A stretch of 64,000 nucleotides of DNA, taken from contig NC_083692.1 of assembly GCF_033118175.1 (NCBI RefSeq), positions 87,400,501 to 87,464,500 of the forward strand, written 5' to 3'. The stretch is from Dama dama (taxonomy: Eukaryota > Chordata > Mammalia > Artiodactyla > Cervidae). The translations under genes and the position numbers were made by a program. The notes under the pieces are model-generated. The model had not been told where the DNA came from, searched no databases, and saw only the letters and a list, made by a program, of their open reading frames with translations. Shown here one piece after another: positions 10,568 to 20,689 of the stretch (position 1 is its first letter; every line of letters begins with the position of its first letter).

Positions 10568-10758
10568 AACCACACTGTTGGGGATTCCCTGGTGGTCCAG
10601 TGGTTAAGACTTCACACTCCCAACACAGGGGACCTGGGTTCAATTCTTGGTCAGGGAAGTAAAATCCTACATGCTGTGAAGCATGGCCAAGAAATAAAGA
10701 TAAATAAAATAATAATAAAATAATTAAAAAAACCAAACAGCAACAACCACACTGCTGG
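10568..10758 (+). mobile_element. CHR-type SINE with target-site duplication
   Basis: Body: 'ggattccctggtggtccagt', 'ggttaagacttcacactccc', 'gggttcaattcttggtcagg' and an A-rich tail with AATAAT units (10684-10735). The flanks aaccacactgttgg (10568-10581) and aaccacactgctgg (10745-10758) are a 14-bp target-site duplication with one mismatch. Confidence 0.93.
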
Positions 10759-12865
10759 TGAGAGTGGACCCACCAAAAGAAAAAAAGAAAACCACATAAG
10801 CCCTCTAGAAACCCGGGACTGCCTGTCCAATGCACACTGCTCAGTGACAGATCCCCCTACATGTAACCTTCCCTGCCACATATAATCATTCTAACACAAG
10901 CACAGTTGCATAACAGGGGCCCGCGTGTGGGTTTCCATGCAGTGGCCCCATCCTGTGGGAACCCAGCGTGTGGGGTTCCTGGTTAGGCAAGCGGCTGCAA
11001 TAAATTACCCCGCCGCCAGCGGCTCTAGCCCACATGTTGCTCTTATGGTCAGCGCACTTCATCCGAGCAATGACCTAACCCCAGCGCCAGTCAAGTCAGC
11101 AGCAGGCTCTCCTGTTATCCCCCTCCAGCAAGCACCGGCTCACATTTCAGGCCATTTGCTCCCCTGGGCATGACTCAGAGAGTCAGTTGTCTTTAAAAAA
11201 TGCTTTTCATATTTCAAATCAAAAATAAATACCACGCACTCTGGACGCAAGCCATCACAGATGTCTCTGTTGAGTTATTCAAGTAAGAAGACCCGGGGAA
11301 GTAGAAAAAGTTAGAAAAGTGGTTAACTCCTATCATCCTGTCCCTATTGCCTTAACCCACCGCGGGGCTGGTAGAGTGGGCCTGAGGCCAGGTCACAGGA
11401 CTGATTTCTGGCTAGGGCAGGAACAGAGAGGTCAGGGGTTCATACATTCATTAGGACCGGGAAGTGGAAAAACAAATGCCCTGCAGGCTAATCCTACTAG
11501 GAGACATTGTGAATCCTGGCAACCTCACCTTGAAGGGGCTCTCTGTACACAGACTGGAGTGGCCCTTAATCCCTAAAGAAGAACGGCGGGTGGTGGGCAA
11601 AAGCAGCTGCAAGGGCTGCCCGTGTAAGCACCGTCCAGCAGGGAAGGGCCTGCCCAGCACACAGGGATGCGCCCAGCCCCCAGGGCCCCAGGCCATTCAA
11701 CCAATCTGCTTCCCTTGACTCCCTTCTTCCCTTATCCTGACCCACCCATGCCTTGACCATTTGGCTTCCTGGGTGGGGTGCCCACAAGGAGAGAACGCCC
11801 TGCTTAGAACCTCACAGTGGTTACACTTTTCAACAAATAAACTAGTGGCTTGATTTGTGCTTTAGCTTCTTACTAGTTGGTGGGAGCCCGCAGTCCTGAC
11901 TTGAGGCCGACAACATGAGGTTTCTGAGTGGGTCGGGCCAGGCCCAGCTCCCAGGTAAGTCACCAAGGTCGGGGCTGTCTTCTGGCCCCAGCTCTTGCCC
12001 GGATGTCACATCTTTCCTCCCAGTCCCTCCAGACGCACCTCCACTGGGCACAGAGCTGTGCATTTCTTCAAGGTGCTCCTAGGTCACACCTGCAAGCATA
12101 GCTTTGAAAGCTGAAATCAAAAGCGAAAACTTCCCCTTTAGCCATGGGTTAATTTCCAGTCACACATGCTCACAGGTGAGGCCCTGATCAACTGTGATAC
12201 TGTGTGATGGGACATTCTGATTCACAAATATTCTCATTAACCAAGGATAACCAGAAACCTTTCTTTTCCCAATTCCCTGTGAAAATATTTCCAGAGTATC
12301 TATCCACTCTTCTTCCTCAACAACTCTGTTTTCTCTGAAGACAAGACATTTTTAAGACTAAGGATCCCTCCAGCCACTCAGGCCCAGACCATGAAGGGAA
12401 TCTTCACTAGAGAGATCAGCAAGCGTGGTAACGAGCAGAGGTAGCCGGTCAGCCGGGTCACCTCACCACCCCAGGACAGCCTCTGGCAATGTTTTCTTTC
12501 CCAGGAACAAAAGCCTGAAGACAAAGCTGACTACAACCTATTTTCCAGTGATTGGTTTCAGTCTTATTCCATAGGGTATCCAAAAAGTTAGAGAACAGGG
12601 TATACTATTTTCCCTCTGTTTCTAGACTTTCTGGGCTCCCTGGGATATTGATACTAAACCTTTCCAGGTTAGAAGTTGGACTTATCACTTTCAATTTAGA
12701 GGTCTTTGACCTAAAAAGAAGTCCAAGGGTTGCAGAAAAACACTGAGTATCTTATTTGGAAATGTAACTAAAAGACTATTTCAAAATAAGTCTATCCCAT
12801 TCTCTAACTCTGTGGCACGTATCTGAACACCTTATGTGCTGGCCACTGCTATAAAATTTAAATGC
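10759..12865. other. Unique sequence, no gene recognised
   Basis: About 2.1 kb with no repeat I can name. 10930-11290 is striking for lacking repeats and for mixed, non-degenerate sequence with CpGs (for example 'accccgccgccagcggctct') and an AP-1-like tgactca at 11171-11177. It could be a conserved non-coding element. 11566-11787 minus and 11842-12063 minus carry short frames without known domains. Confidence 0.45.
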
Positions 12866-13025
12866 TGGAAGGAGGTGATGACATCATCATCATATTAATG
12901 GCTACCACTTAATGAGCAGTTATAATATGTCACAGATTGTCATTACATCTTGTCAACTTCATTTTTTAAAACTATTCTGGCAAGTTATTTTATCCCAAAT
13001 TTACAGATGAAGAAACAGAAGCTCA
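12866..13025 (-). mobile_element. MIR SINE relic, outer part interrupted by L1
   Basis: 'cttaatgagcagttataat', 'attgtcattacatcttgtca', then 'caaatttacagatgaagaaa' and 'cagaagctcagaaagttc' match antisense MIR. It resumes after the L1 insertion at 13425. Confidence 0.72.
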
Positions 13026-13424
13026 GAAAGTTCAAGTCCTTCTATGTGGAATCTAAAATATGACACAAATGAACCTATCTATGAGACAGAAACGGACTCA
13101 CAGACACAGAGAACAGATTTGTGGCTGCTGAGAGGGATTGGCGGAGGGAGGGATGGATTGGGAGTTTGAGATTAGCAGATGCAAACTAGTATCTACAGAA
13201 TGGATAAATGACAACGTCCTACTGTATAGCATAGGGAACTATATTCAATATCCCATGATCAATCATAATGGAAAAGAATATGAAAAAAATATATATGCAC
13301 AACTGAATCACCTTTCTGTACAGCAGAAATTAACAAAATGTTGCAAATCAACTACACTTCAACAAAATTGATTTAAAAGCAAAAAACACCCAAAAACAAA
13401 CAAAAAAGGAAAGTTGAAGTCCTT
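13026..13424 (+). mobile_element. Ruminant-type L1 3' end with 16-bp target-site duplication
   Basis: The body at 13042-13408 reads 'atgtggaatctaaaatatga', 'gaaacggactcacagacaca', 'cctactgtatagcataggga', 'actatattcaatatcccatg' and 'tgcaaatcaactacacttca', then an A-rich tail. This is a 5'-truncated L1 3' end. The 16-bp flanks at 13026-13041 and 13409-13424 differ at one base. It sits inside an older MIR that continues on both sides. Confidence 0.9.
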
Positions 13425-13515
13425 GCTGAAAGTCCGATAGCTTCTGAGTGGCATGGCCAGGATCTGAACCCTGGTCTGTGCACCTCGAAAGCCCTGTTAT
13501 TCTCTACCTCACCAT
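13425..13515 (-). mobile_element. MIR SINE relic, second part
   Basis: 'gcatggccaggatctgaacc' and 'ctggtctgtgcacctcgaaa' continue the antisense MIR broken by the L1 at 13026-13424; they match the gccgggattcgaacccaggc block. Confidence 0.72.
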
Positions 13516-13619
13516 GCTGTATATCTCAGACCTCAGGAGATTCACTGCAGTGTTTTTCTCTTCATGAAAAAACAATTCTTGTCCATGGAGTGATTACTTT
13601 AAGATTATCTGATAAATCC

Positions 13620-13765
13620 TGGCTTGAAAAGACAAGTTTGAGAACCAGTTCCACTCAGCTCCCAGCTGGTTGCATAACCCACGAAGTGCCCTCACCTCTT
13701 TGGACCTTAGGATCTGGGGCTATGAGATGAGTCTACATTTCCCGAGACTTCTTTCAGAGCTAACA
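13620..13765 (+). mobile_element. MIR SINE relic
   Basis: 'ttgagaaccagttccactca', 'ctcacctctttggaccttag' and 'ctggggctatgagatgagtc' follow sense MIR order. Diverged. Confidence 0.5.
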
Positions 13766-14110
13766 AGAGGCAAAAATTCCCAAGAGGTCACCAACAGCCA
13801 TAAATCCTCAAATAGGAAACTGACCAAAGGACTACTGTGAGGAAAGCAGACCTAACTTGCTCACTCCCAGACTCTGGAGAGGAAACCAGTAGAAGCTGGA
13901 TGGCTTCCAGGGAAGAACAGACCCTCACAGCACCCCTTCGGGGCAACCTGAAGGGTCCCTGAAGCTACAGGTCAGTTTCTCTCTCCTAAGAAGGAAAAAA
14001 GTAACAGTTTCCTGGTTTGTAAAATGGAAATGTCTCATGTGTTCATTCAACAGAGGATTACCATGTGACTGCACTGAAATATTAACAATAAACACGCTTT
14101 TAAAGAAAAA
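13766..14110. other. Unique sequence, no gene recognised
   Basis: No gene recognised. A short MIR-like word ('ttcctggtttgtaaaatgga') occurs at 14008-14027, and an A-rich run at 14103-14116 precedes the next MIR. Confidence 0.45.
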
Positions 14111-14114
14111 AAAA

Positions 14115-14255
14115 AAGTGCAGAGATCCTGGGATCAGCAGATTTGGATTAAAACTCCAGCTCTGACTACAAGTGAACAAGTCAACTTAACCTGAATGAGA
14201 CTCAGTTTTCTCATCTATAAGTCAGACCCCAGATCAGGGCTAGAATTTTCTGTAA
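14115..14255 (+). mobile_element. MIR SINE relic
   Basis: Sense MIR: 'aaaactccagctctgactac', 'agtgaacaagtcaacttaac' and 'actcagttttctcatctata'. Confidence 0.7.
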
Positions 14256-14267
14256 GGATGAAAAAGT

Positions 14268-14374
14268 CCTGCTCTGGGCTGTTCAGTGTGGTAGCCACTA
14301 GCCACCCGTGGCTACTGAGGCCCAGAAATGTGACCACTGTGACTGAGGAACTGGATTCTAAAGTTTACTTAATT
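14268..14374 (+). mobile_element. hAT-type (MER3-like) relic, left part
   Basis: 'gctgttcagtgtggtagcca', 'ctagccacccgtggctactg' and 'ctgaggaactggattctaaa' belong to the same hAT family as 7031-7350. The copy is split by a Bov-tA and resumes at 14576. Confidence 0.68.
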
Positions 14375-14575
14375 ACCTGATATTTTGCAAATGCAGGAGG
14401 CATATGAGACTTGGGTTTGATCGCTGGGTCGGGAAGATTCTTGGAGGAGGGCATGGCAACCCACCTCCAGTATCCCTGGAGAATCCCAAAGACAGAGGAG
14501 CCTGGTGGGCTACAATCTATAGGGTTCCAAAGAGTCAGACACTGAAGCAACTTAGTACAAACGCACCAGATATTT
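14375..14575 (+). mobile_element. Bov-tA SINE inside a hAT relic
   Basis: The tRNA-like part ('gggtttgatcgctgggtcgg') is followed by the BOV-A part ('ggcatggcaacccacctcc', 'cagaggagcctggtgggcta', 'agagtcagacactgaagcaa'). The 5' head is shortened. The flanks acctgatattt (14375-14385) and accagatattt (14565-14575) are an 11-bp target-site duplication with one mismatch. Confidence 0.9.
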
Positions 14576-14635
14576 AAATAGCAACCCGTGGGTGGCGGCT
14601 ACCCTATTATATAACATAGCCTCTGTAGTGATAAG
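14576..14635 (+). mobile_element. hAT-type (MER3-like) relic, right part
   Basis: 'aaatagcaacccgtgggtgg' and 'cggctaccctattatataac' correspond to the aaatagccacatgtggctag and tggctaccgtattggacag end of the same hAT family. Confidence 0.62.
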
Positions 14636-15034
14636 AATGAAATCAGATAACGTCTATAAACTGCCTAGCACAGAACACAGGAAGCAGTAAGTTCAGGAGG
14701 AAAAATGCATGAATATATAGAGGTCCCATCAGTGAAGATTTTTTTTTTAAGCAGAATATTCTTACATCAAGAAATGGAGGCGCCGGAAGCTGACATCTAG
14801 ACAGAGAGATACATGGATAGTTTAGGAAAACCCCCAAAGAAAAATCAGATACACTATTGGAACCATTCCCTTAAGTGTGTAAATGCCTGGCTTTAAAGTT
14901 TTGTTTTCTTCACCAATGTTCTTGTCAGCAGATAGAGAGGGCGTTTTAGGTCAAACTGGGTTTTTATAACCCTCAACGCCCAGTACAAACTGCCCCATGA
15001 GCAAGCTCTCTCAGCAAAACCTTCCATCCTGATG
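14636..15034. other. Unique sequence with a minus-strand TATA-like word
   Basis: No repeat recognised. At 14959-14974 the minus strand reads agggttataaaaaccc, a TATA-like word just downstream (in minus-strand terms) of the CpG-dense segment that follows. Confidence 0.4.
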
Positions 15035-15421
15035 GGCAGCCGCCCCCAGCCCACGTGCAGCCTCCCTGGGGCCCTCGAGGGAGCTGCCCACCCAGGCCCG
15101 GGCACACCCTGCTGGGGCCACGGGCTCCAGGGAGGGAGGGAAGGAGGGGGGGCCGCCCATAGGGCCCGGGAAAGGCGGGGGGCGAGGCGGGGTCACAGGG
15201 AGGGCGGGAGTACCCCCGCACCCACTGGCAGGCAGCCTGCGTCAGAGCCCGACAGGAAACAGGAGAAGACAACACGGGCCGCGTGGAAATCCCCGCCGGG
15301 CCCCACGCCAGAGTGTGACTCAGTGGGGCCGGCCGGCCAGCTGCCCTCCCACCCCGCGGCCAGGACTCAGGGGGCCGGGCTGCAGGAAGCCGAGCAGCCT
15401 CTGCACAGACGCGGACACTCG
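15035..15421. promoter_or_regulatory. CpG-dense GC-rich segment, candidate promoter or enhancer
   Basis: By hand count there are about 29 CpG dinucleotides in about 385 bases with GC content near 70%. The observed/expected CpG ratio is roughly 0.6 by rough estimate, close to the usual CpG-island threshold. It contains GGGCGG-like and GGCCGGCC words and an AP-1-like tgactca at 15316-15322. It is free of recognised repeats, unlike its flanks. Minus-strand frames of 152 and 70 codons cross it but match no known family. No transcript can be inferred from sequence alone. Confidence 0.5.
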
Positions 15422-15845
15422 AGTCCTCCAATGTTATTCACTACATGACAGATGCCATCTGAAAGTGGGCGAGACAGGGGGCCCAGCCCATTGGGTGGGA
15501 GTTCAAGGCTGTCTAACTACAGCAAAGTGCAGTTTCCCTAAGGGCAGGTTGGAGTGCAAGTCCCAAAGCTGTCACTGAGCCTAAGACAGCCTCTGCACCT
15601 TCCCTGGCCTGCACGATCCAGGCCCCATCCCACCTCCGGCCCCGTCGCACCCATTCTGCGGCAGGTCCTAGTCTCACCCCAGGATGTCAATTATCCTAAA
15701 TGTGGACGTTCCCTTCAGACACTTATGTCACCAGGACGCAGGCCATGCCTTATACCTTCAAGGTGAGTTGGATACATATAGGGAGCTCCAAAATCACTCT
15801 TGTGTCCAAACAGATAGCATGGAATACCTCTAAGATTGATATCCC
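15422..15845. other. Unique sequence, no gene recognised
   Basis: No repeat or exon recognised between the CpG-dense segment and the next SINE. Confidence 0.5.
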
Positions 15846-16138
15846 ACAACTCTCCTTGTGGCCCAGCAGTTGAGAGTCCACTTGCCAATGCAGGGGATGT
15901 GGATTCGATCCCTGGTCTGGGAACTAAGATCCCACATGCCACGGGGCAACCAAGCCTGTGCGCCACAACTACTGAGCCGGTGCACCCCAGAGTCCACCCT
16001 CCCTAACAAGAGAAGCCACGGCAATGAGAAGCCCAGAAGCCCGAGCACTAAAGTTAGAGAACAGCCCCCACTCGCTGCAACTAGAAAATCCCACATGCAG
16101 CAAAAAGACCCAACAGAGCAGGGGAAAAAAAAAAAAGA
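15846..16138 (+). mobile_element. CHR-type SINE, long form
   Basis: 'tctccttgtggcccagcagt', 'gattcgatccctggtctggg', 'ctaagatcccacatgccacg', 'cccccactcgctgcaacta' and 'agacccaacagagcagg', ending in A12. The head is somewhat diverged. Confidence 0.88.
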
Positions 16139-18055
16139 CTGAACCCTTGACAGCCCCTGGCCAACTCCAAGTCACCACGGGTCCACCTGGGCTGCCAGGG
16201 GCTCCATCTCACGCCTCCCTCAGGGCAAGGTCCATCCTATACATTCTTCTTTCCCCCATAAAGTACCCTGTGTCCTTGAGGGCACATAGTTGGTACTGAC
16301 AAAAAGCAGCAACAACAACAAATACCTGGTGCGAGACACAAGAGGCTCAGTAATCCAAAGTCTTATTAACCCTTTGAGATAACTAGAAAAATCCAACTTG
16401 CCTTGACGTTTTACTTTCAGAAATAATCTTGGGCAATTTTGCCTTTGGACTATAAACTTCTTACAAAACAGTCCCTTTGCCCCATTCCCTTAAGTGCGCG
16501 TTGGTTGGAACTTCAAGGGTGCTTTTGGCAAGTCTGAGTGCAACTTGGCCTGCCTTCTATGTACCTCCCTAACCAGTGACTCCATTCAGCCGGCACATGA
16601 GCATACTCAAGGCTCTCCCCTCCCACGGGTCACCCCAGACCCTGGTCCCCATCCAGCTCCCACCTGGTGGCTGTCCTCCCAGCACTGGTGAGTGGTAGCA
16701 GGAGTGACCCACGCCCTCTGTTTCCCCATCCTCCCCTCTATTCACTCTAGGACTCACTGTGTGGGCCTGGCCCCCAGCTACCACCACGACTGCCCTTACC
16801 AAGGCCACTAGTGACCGCTGAATCACAAAATCCAAAACACGTGCTTTGCACACCTTCGCATCCTGGCTCCGCCGCTGCATCTAACTGCGCTGTTCCCCTC
16901 CTCTCGCTGCAGGGCCTCATCACTCGCACCTCCGGCGTCCCTGGTGTCTTGCTTTGCCTCGCTCTCCCCGTGCCCTGAAGGTAGCTGTCCCTCAGGTGCC
17001 GGTCTCCTTCTCAACCCACCCCTGTACCCTCCCCAACCTGGCCTCACCCACACCATAATGCCTCACAAACATGCATCTCAGCTCAGCCCTCCCCTCCCCT
17101 CCACACTCATCCACCCAGCTGCCCGGTCGATGGGGGCCGTGACAGGAGCTCTATCAGCAGTCACTGGGGCTCACTGCTCGTCAGCACGGGCCTCCTCTGT
17201 GCGTGGCGTGATGGGAGATGCATGGCCCTGGGTTCAAGTGGTACCCAATGGAGAAATGCTGTGAATCTCAGAGAAAAGACAGACCTCAGGTTGGGGCTCC
17301 CGAGGAAGGCACCACTGAGCAGGTGGCATGTGGGGTGGTATCTTGAAAGACAGCTCAGGAAACCAGCATTTTTATCCCATGAGGTATTCTGCACTCAGCT
17401 TCCCCACATCACACTGAGACAGCACAAAGTCTTACCTGGCTATTTGAAACTGCTCTTTTACATCCTAGGTTGGATGAAAAATCTCCTAGAGAAAGACATT
17501 GTCTATGTAGATCTTTTTTTTTTTTTTTGCGGTGGGGGGCGGGGTTCTTTGTGACAAATTGACTCCCCCTCCCTAATTCTAGTGTAGTCTAAAAGGAAGA
17601 TATCTTTGGACCAAAGTTCACTGGCCCCAGCCCTCCCTCACTCAAAACTGCCATTTATTTGCAAAAAACATCTGGGATTTGCTTTATTCTAATTCTGGTA
17701 AGGAATGCACTCTGAAGAGGGAAGCTCCATCTATATTTTTCACTCTTGCCCCGGTCCTCTCAGCCAGGCTGGACAGCCCTCCCTGGGCCCCCACTGCAAT
17801 CCCTATGCGGGGTGGTGAGTTACATGTCCCTCTCCCCTTGCTGGGGGCAGCAGCCACCCTGCACTGTGCCAGGCGCATGGTCAGCACCCACCACAAGCGT
17901 GTGAAATAATGCATTTCAGACTCTTAATAAGGAGTTCTTGAATAAATGATCTCTGGGTTGTGCTTGGCATTATATGCCTTCTGTAATATCACTAAAACAA
18001 CATTACATGATCATGTCTCTAGGCATTTTAAAGCAAACAAGAATCTTTAAAGAAG
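16139..18055. other. Mostly unique sequence, no gene recognised
   Basis: 16780-16840 ('ccttaccaaggccactagtg') and 16910-17050 may be remnants of an old LINE but I cannot assign them. A T15 run (17514-17528) is followed at once by a G-rich stretch (17530-17545). A weak CpG cluster lies at 16855-16985. No exon is recognised. Confidence 0.4.
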
Positions 18056-18059
18056 GTTT

Positions 18060-18248
18060 AAGGGACTTCCCTGGTGGTCCAGTGGCTAAGACTCCATGCT
18101 CCCAATGCAGGAGGGCCTGGGTTCTACCCCTGGTCCAGGAACTAGATTCTGCATGCTGCAACTAAGAGTTCGCATGCCACAACGAAGATCAAAGATCTTG
18201 AATGCCACAACTAAGACACAGGAGAGTCAAATAAACAAATAAAAATAA
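18060..18248 (+). mobile_element. CHR-type SINE
   Basis: 'agggacttccctggtggtcc', 'agtggctaagactccatgct', 'ggttctacccctggtccagg' and 'aactaagagttcgcatgcca', ending in an AATAAA-like tail. The BovB fragment begins about 30 bases downstream in the same orientation. Confidence 0.92.
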
Positions 18249-18276
18249 ATGTTTAAAATGATCATTATTAAAATGT

Positions 18277-19125
18277 GAAATGCCGGGCTTCAACTCACAA
18301 GCTGAAATCAAGACTGCAGGGCAAACTATCAACGACCTCTGATATGCAGATGATACCACTTTAATGGCAGAAGGCAAAGAGGAACTAAACAGCCTCTTGA
18401 TGAAGCTGACAGGGGAGAGTGAAAAAATTGGTCTAAAACTCAATATTCAAAAAACAAAGATTATGGCATCTGGTCCTATCACTTCATGGCAAACACAAGG
18501 AGAAAAAGTGGAAACAGTGACAGATTTTATTTTCTTGGGCTCCAAAATCACTGAGGACGGTGCCTGCAGCCACAAAATTAAAGGACTCTTGCTCCTTGGA
18601 AGGAAAGCTATGACAAACCTAGACAGCGTATTAAAAAGCAGAGACATTACTTTGTCAACAAAGGTCCGTCTGGTCAAAGCTATGGTTTTTCCAGTGGTCA
18701 TGTACAGATGTGAGAGTTGGACCATAAAGAAGGCTGAGTGCTGAAGAAATGATGCTTTCAATCTGTGGTGCTGGAGAAGACTCTTGAGAGTCCCATGGAC
18801 AGCAAGGAGATCAAACCAGTCAATCCTAAAAGAAGTCAACCCAGAATATTCATTGGAAGGACTGATGCTAATGCTTAAGGTCCAATATTTTGGCCACATG
18901 ATGCAAAGAGCTGACTCACTGGAAAAGACCCTGATGCTGGGAAAGATTGAGGGCAGGAGGAGAAGGGGGCAACAGAGGGTGAGATGGTTGGATGGCATCA
19001 CCGACTCAATGGACATGAGTTTGAGCAAACTCTGGGAGATAGTGAAGGACAGGGAAAACTGGTGTGCTGCAGTCCATGGAGTCACAAAGAGTCAGACATG
19101 ACTTATCGACTGAACAACAATAAAG
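18277..19125 (+). mobile_element. BovB LINE, 5'-truncated 3' part
   Basis: About 850 bp of a BovB (RTE clade) element carrying the end of the reverse-transcriptase ORF and the typical 3' end ('tggacatgagtttgagcaa', 'cacaaagagtcagacatgac', 'tgaacaacaa'). The 5' end is lost, as is usual for LINE copies. No clear target-site duplication seen. Confidence 0.93.
18310..19101 (+). pseudogene. BovB reverse transcriptase ORF, C-terminal fragment with two stops
   Basis: One continuous frame encodes the C-terminal part of an RTE-type reverse transcriptase. The catalytic YADD motif is at 18343-18354, followed by the TKVRLVKAMVFPVVMY segment and, near the end, a WLDGITDSMDMSLSKL segment. The frame is interrupted by TGA at 18340-18342, directly before YADD where the other BovB copy has Arg, and by TGA at 18742-18744. 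It lacks the N-terminal endonuclease and most of the fingers and palm. It cannot make an active enzyme. Confidence 0.9.
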
Positions 19126-19335
19126 AAATGAAGCAATCTCAACTTAAAAAAAAAGAAGACTTGAAAATCTGTGCTAAATAAACCCATCTCTTTCACATGA
19201 GCTTGGAGGGCTTCCCAGAAGGAAGGGAAACATCCCCACACCCACAAGAGTCTCACGCCCAGCACCACCTGCTCTAACCCACTTGGGGACCTGTTGACTT
19301 CCTAATGATCAGAAGGGGACAGCCACTCTGTGCAG
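19126..19335. other. Unique sequence
   Basis: A short A9 run at 19146-19154 is followed by unique sequence. No gene recognised. Confidence 0.5.
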
Positions 19336-19339
19336 TGAG

Positions 19340-19480
19340 GGCTGCACGGGGCTGGGGCTCAGGGGACCATGGCCTGAGCCTGAGGGTAGCCCCATTACCA
19401 CTTCTGCTTTGGGGCACATGACTGCCTCCTCTGTGAAATGAAGGAGCCGAGCTGACAAGGTCTGAGGGCCCTGCTGGGTC
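19340..19480 (+). mobile_element. MIR SINE relic
   Basis: 'gccccattaccacttctgct', 'gcctcctctgtgaaatgaag' and 'gagctgacaaggtctgaggg' follow the sense MIR core. Diverged. Confidence 0.5.
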
Positions 19481-20335
19481 TGCCAGTGGCTCTTTCCTGA
19501 CTTTCAGGTCTGTCCAAAAAAAACCCTGCCCACTAGCTCCTTCTGGCAGAACCCAGGGTCACCACCTGAGTGAGGCTGGGGTGGCAAGAAAGAGTCTGCA
19601 TTTTAGATCAAAAGACCCTAATTGGTCTCCTAATCAGTATTTACAGCCTGTGAGGCCTCCAGAAACCTTATGCATCCAAAAAGGATTATGACTCGCCCCA
19701 GTGGCTCTATAAGACAGACCAGTCATGGCCCTAGACCTCAAGAAGCCAACCCTCCAGGTGGAGAGGCAAAGACACATTCACACAGGGTGTATCTGGGGTT
19801 TGAGGAGGTGGAGGGCCCAGGAGGACTGGGTGGGGGAGTCCAGAACGGCTTCCTGGAGGAAGTGAGCATGGGGATTTCCGAGCAGTTTACAGGTTTTTTT
19901 GAGATAAACATTGCATTTATCTGCTTTCTTACCTCCTGACCTTTGCCTTCCAAATTGGACATGCCATCATATCTAGTCATAAGATGCTTCTCCAACCATG
20001 AAGTAGAAAGCTAGCTGCCTGGGTCACTTCCCCATGGGTGAGAAGCCATCTGCTCAGCTCACTGAACACGTGTCCATTTCCTCCATGTCGAATGGATAAC
20101 ACCAGAGGTCTTCCTCATTTCCTGCTTCTCGGCTCTCCTGTCTCAGCTTGTGAGCGCCTACCTAGAACTCCCTTCTCTCTGGCCTTTCCACTGCCTTGGG
20201 CTCTGAACAGCACTCCCAGCACTAGCGACCTCTTCTCTTCTGATTTCCTATGGCACCTACTTTCAAAACTACTCACAGACCGCTAGGAATAACCACCATC
20301 TTCATCACAGCAGTCCCCCTTCCCTGCACGCTCCT
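19481..20335. other. Mostly unique sequence, possible antisense L2 trace
   Basis: 19725-19890 ('cctcaagaagccaaccctcc', 'cggcttcctggaggaagtga') resembles antisense L2. The remainder, to 20335, shows no recognisable repeat or exon. Confidence 0.4.
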
Positions 20336-20337
20336 GC

Positions 20338-20485
20338 AGCCCGGCACTCGCATGACCCACTTGTGATCATAGCAGCAGCCACACAACCCCGTGAGAAGGG
20401 TGCTACGTTTATCCCCACCATGCCAGGATGGGTCTGATGTTCAAAGCATATGTCCCTGGCCTGGTCACCTGGTACTCTATGGGTA
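20338..20485 (-). mobile_element. MIR SINE relic
   Basis: 'cacaaccccgtgagaagggt' and 'gctacgtttatccccaccat' match the antisense MIR 'acaaccctatgaggtaggta, ctattatccccattt' order. Confidence 0.5.
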
Positions 20486-20689
20486 AGATTTCCCCTTGGA
20501 TGGCGAGGGCTGGATCGGTATCCTAGGGCAGGATGTCCCAGCAGTGCCTTCCAGGCCCTCACATCAACTGTCATGGCCTGATGGCCCCAGCACCTGTGAT
20601 GAACTTAGCCCCTAGCAGCTGCTTCAAAAAGACCCACTGAGGGAAATCCAATAGGAGATGCTAGAGATCCACGTCCACAGCCCTCCAGG

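Noticed and set aside
12552..12746. Possible second mariner-like element ('gggtatccaaaaagttagag')
   Set aside because: Only one end-like word is seen and no inverted partner, so I do not call it.
14973..15431. 152-codon minus-strand frame in the CpG-dense segment
   Set aside because: Pro/Gly/Arg-rich, as expected for any frame in GC-rich DNA. No domain recognised. Kept only as a possible promoter region.
18447..19085. 212-codon minus-strand frame, and a similar 186-codon one at 37585-38145
   Set aside because: Both are antisense shadows of the BovB reverse-transcriptase ORF; the plus strand carries the conserved YADD and C-terminal text.
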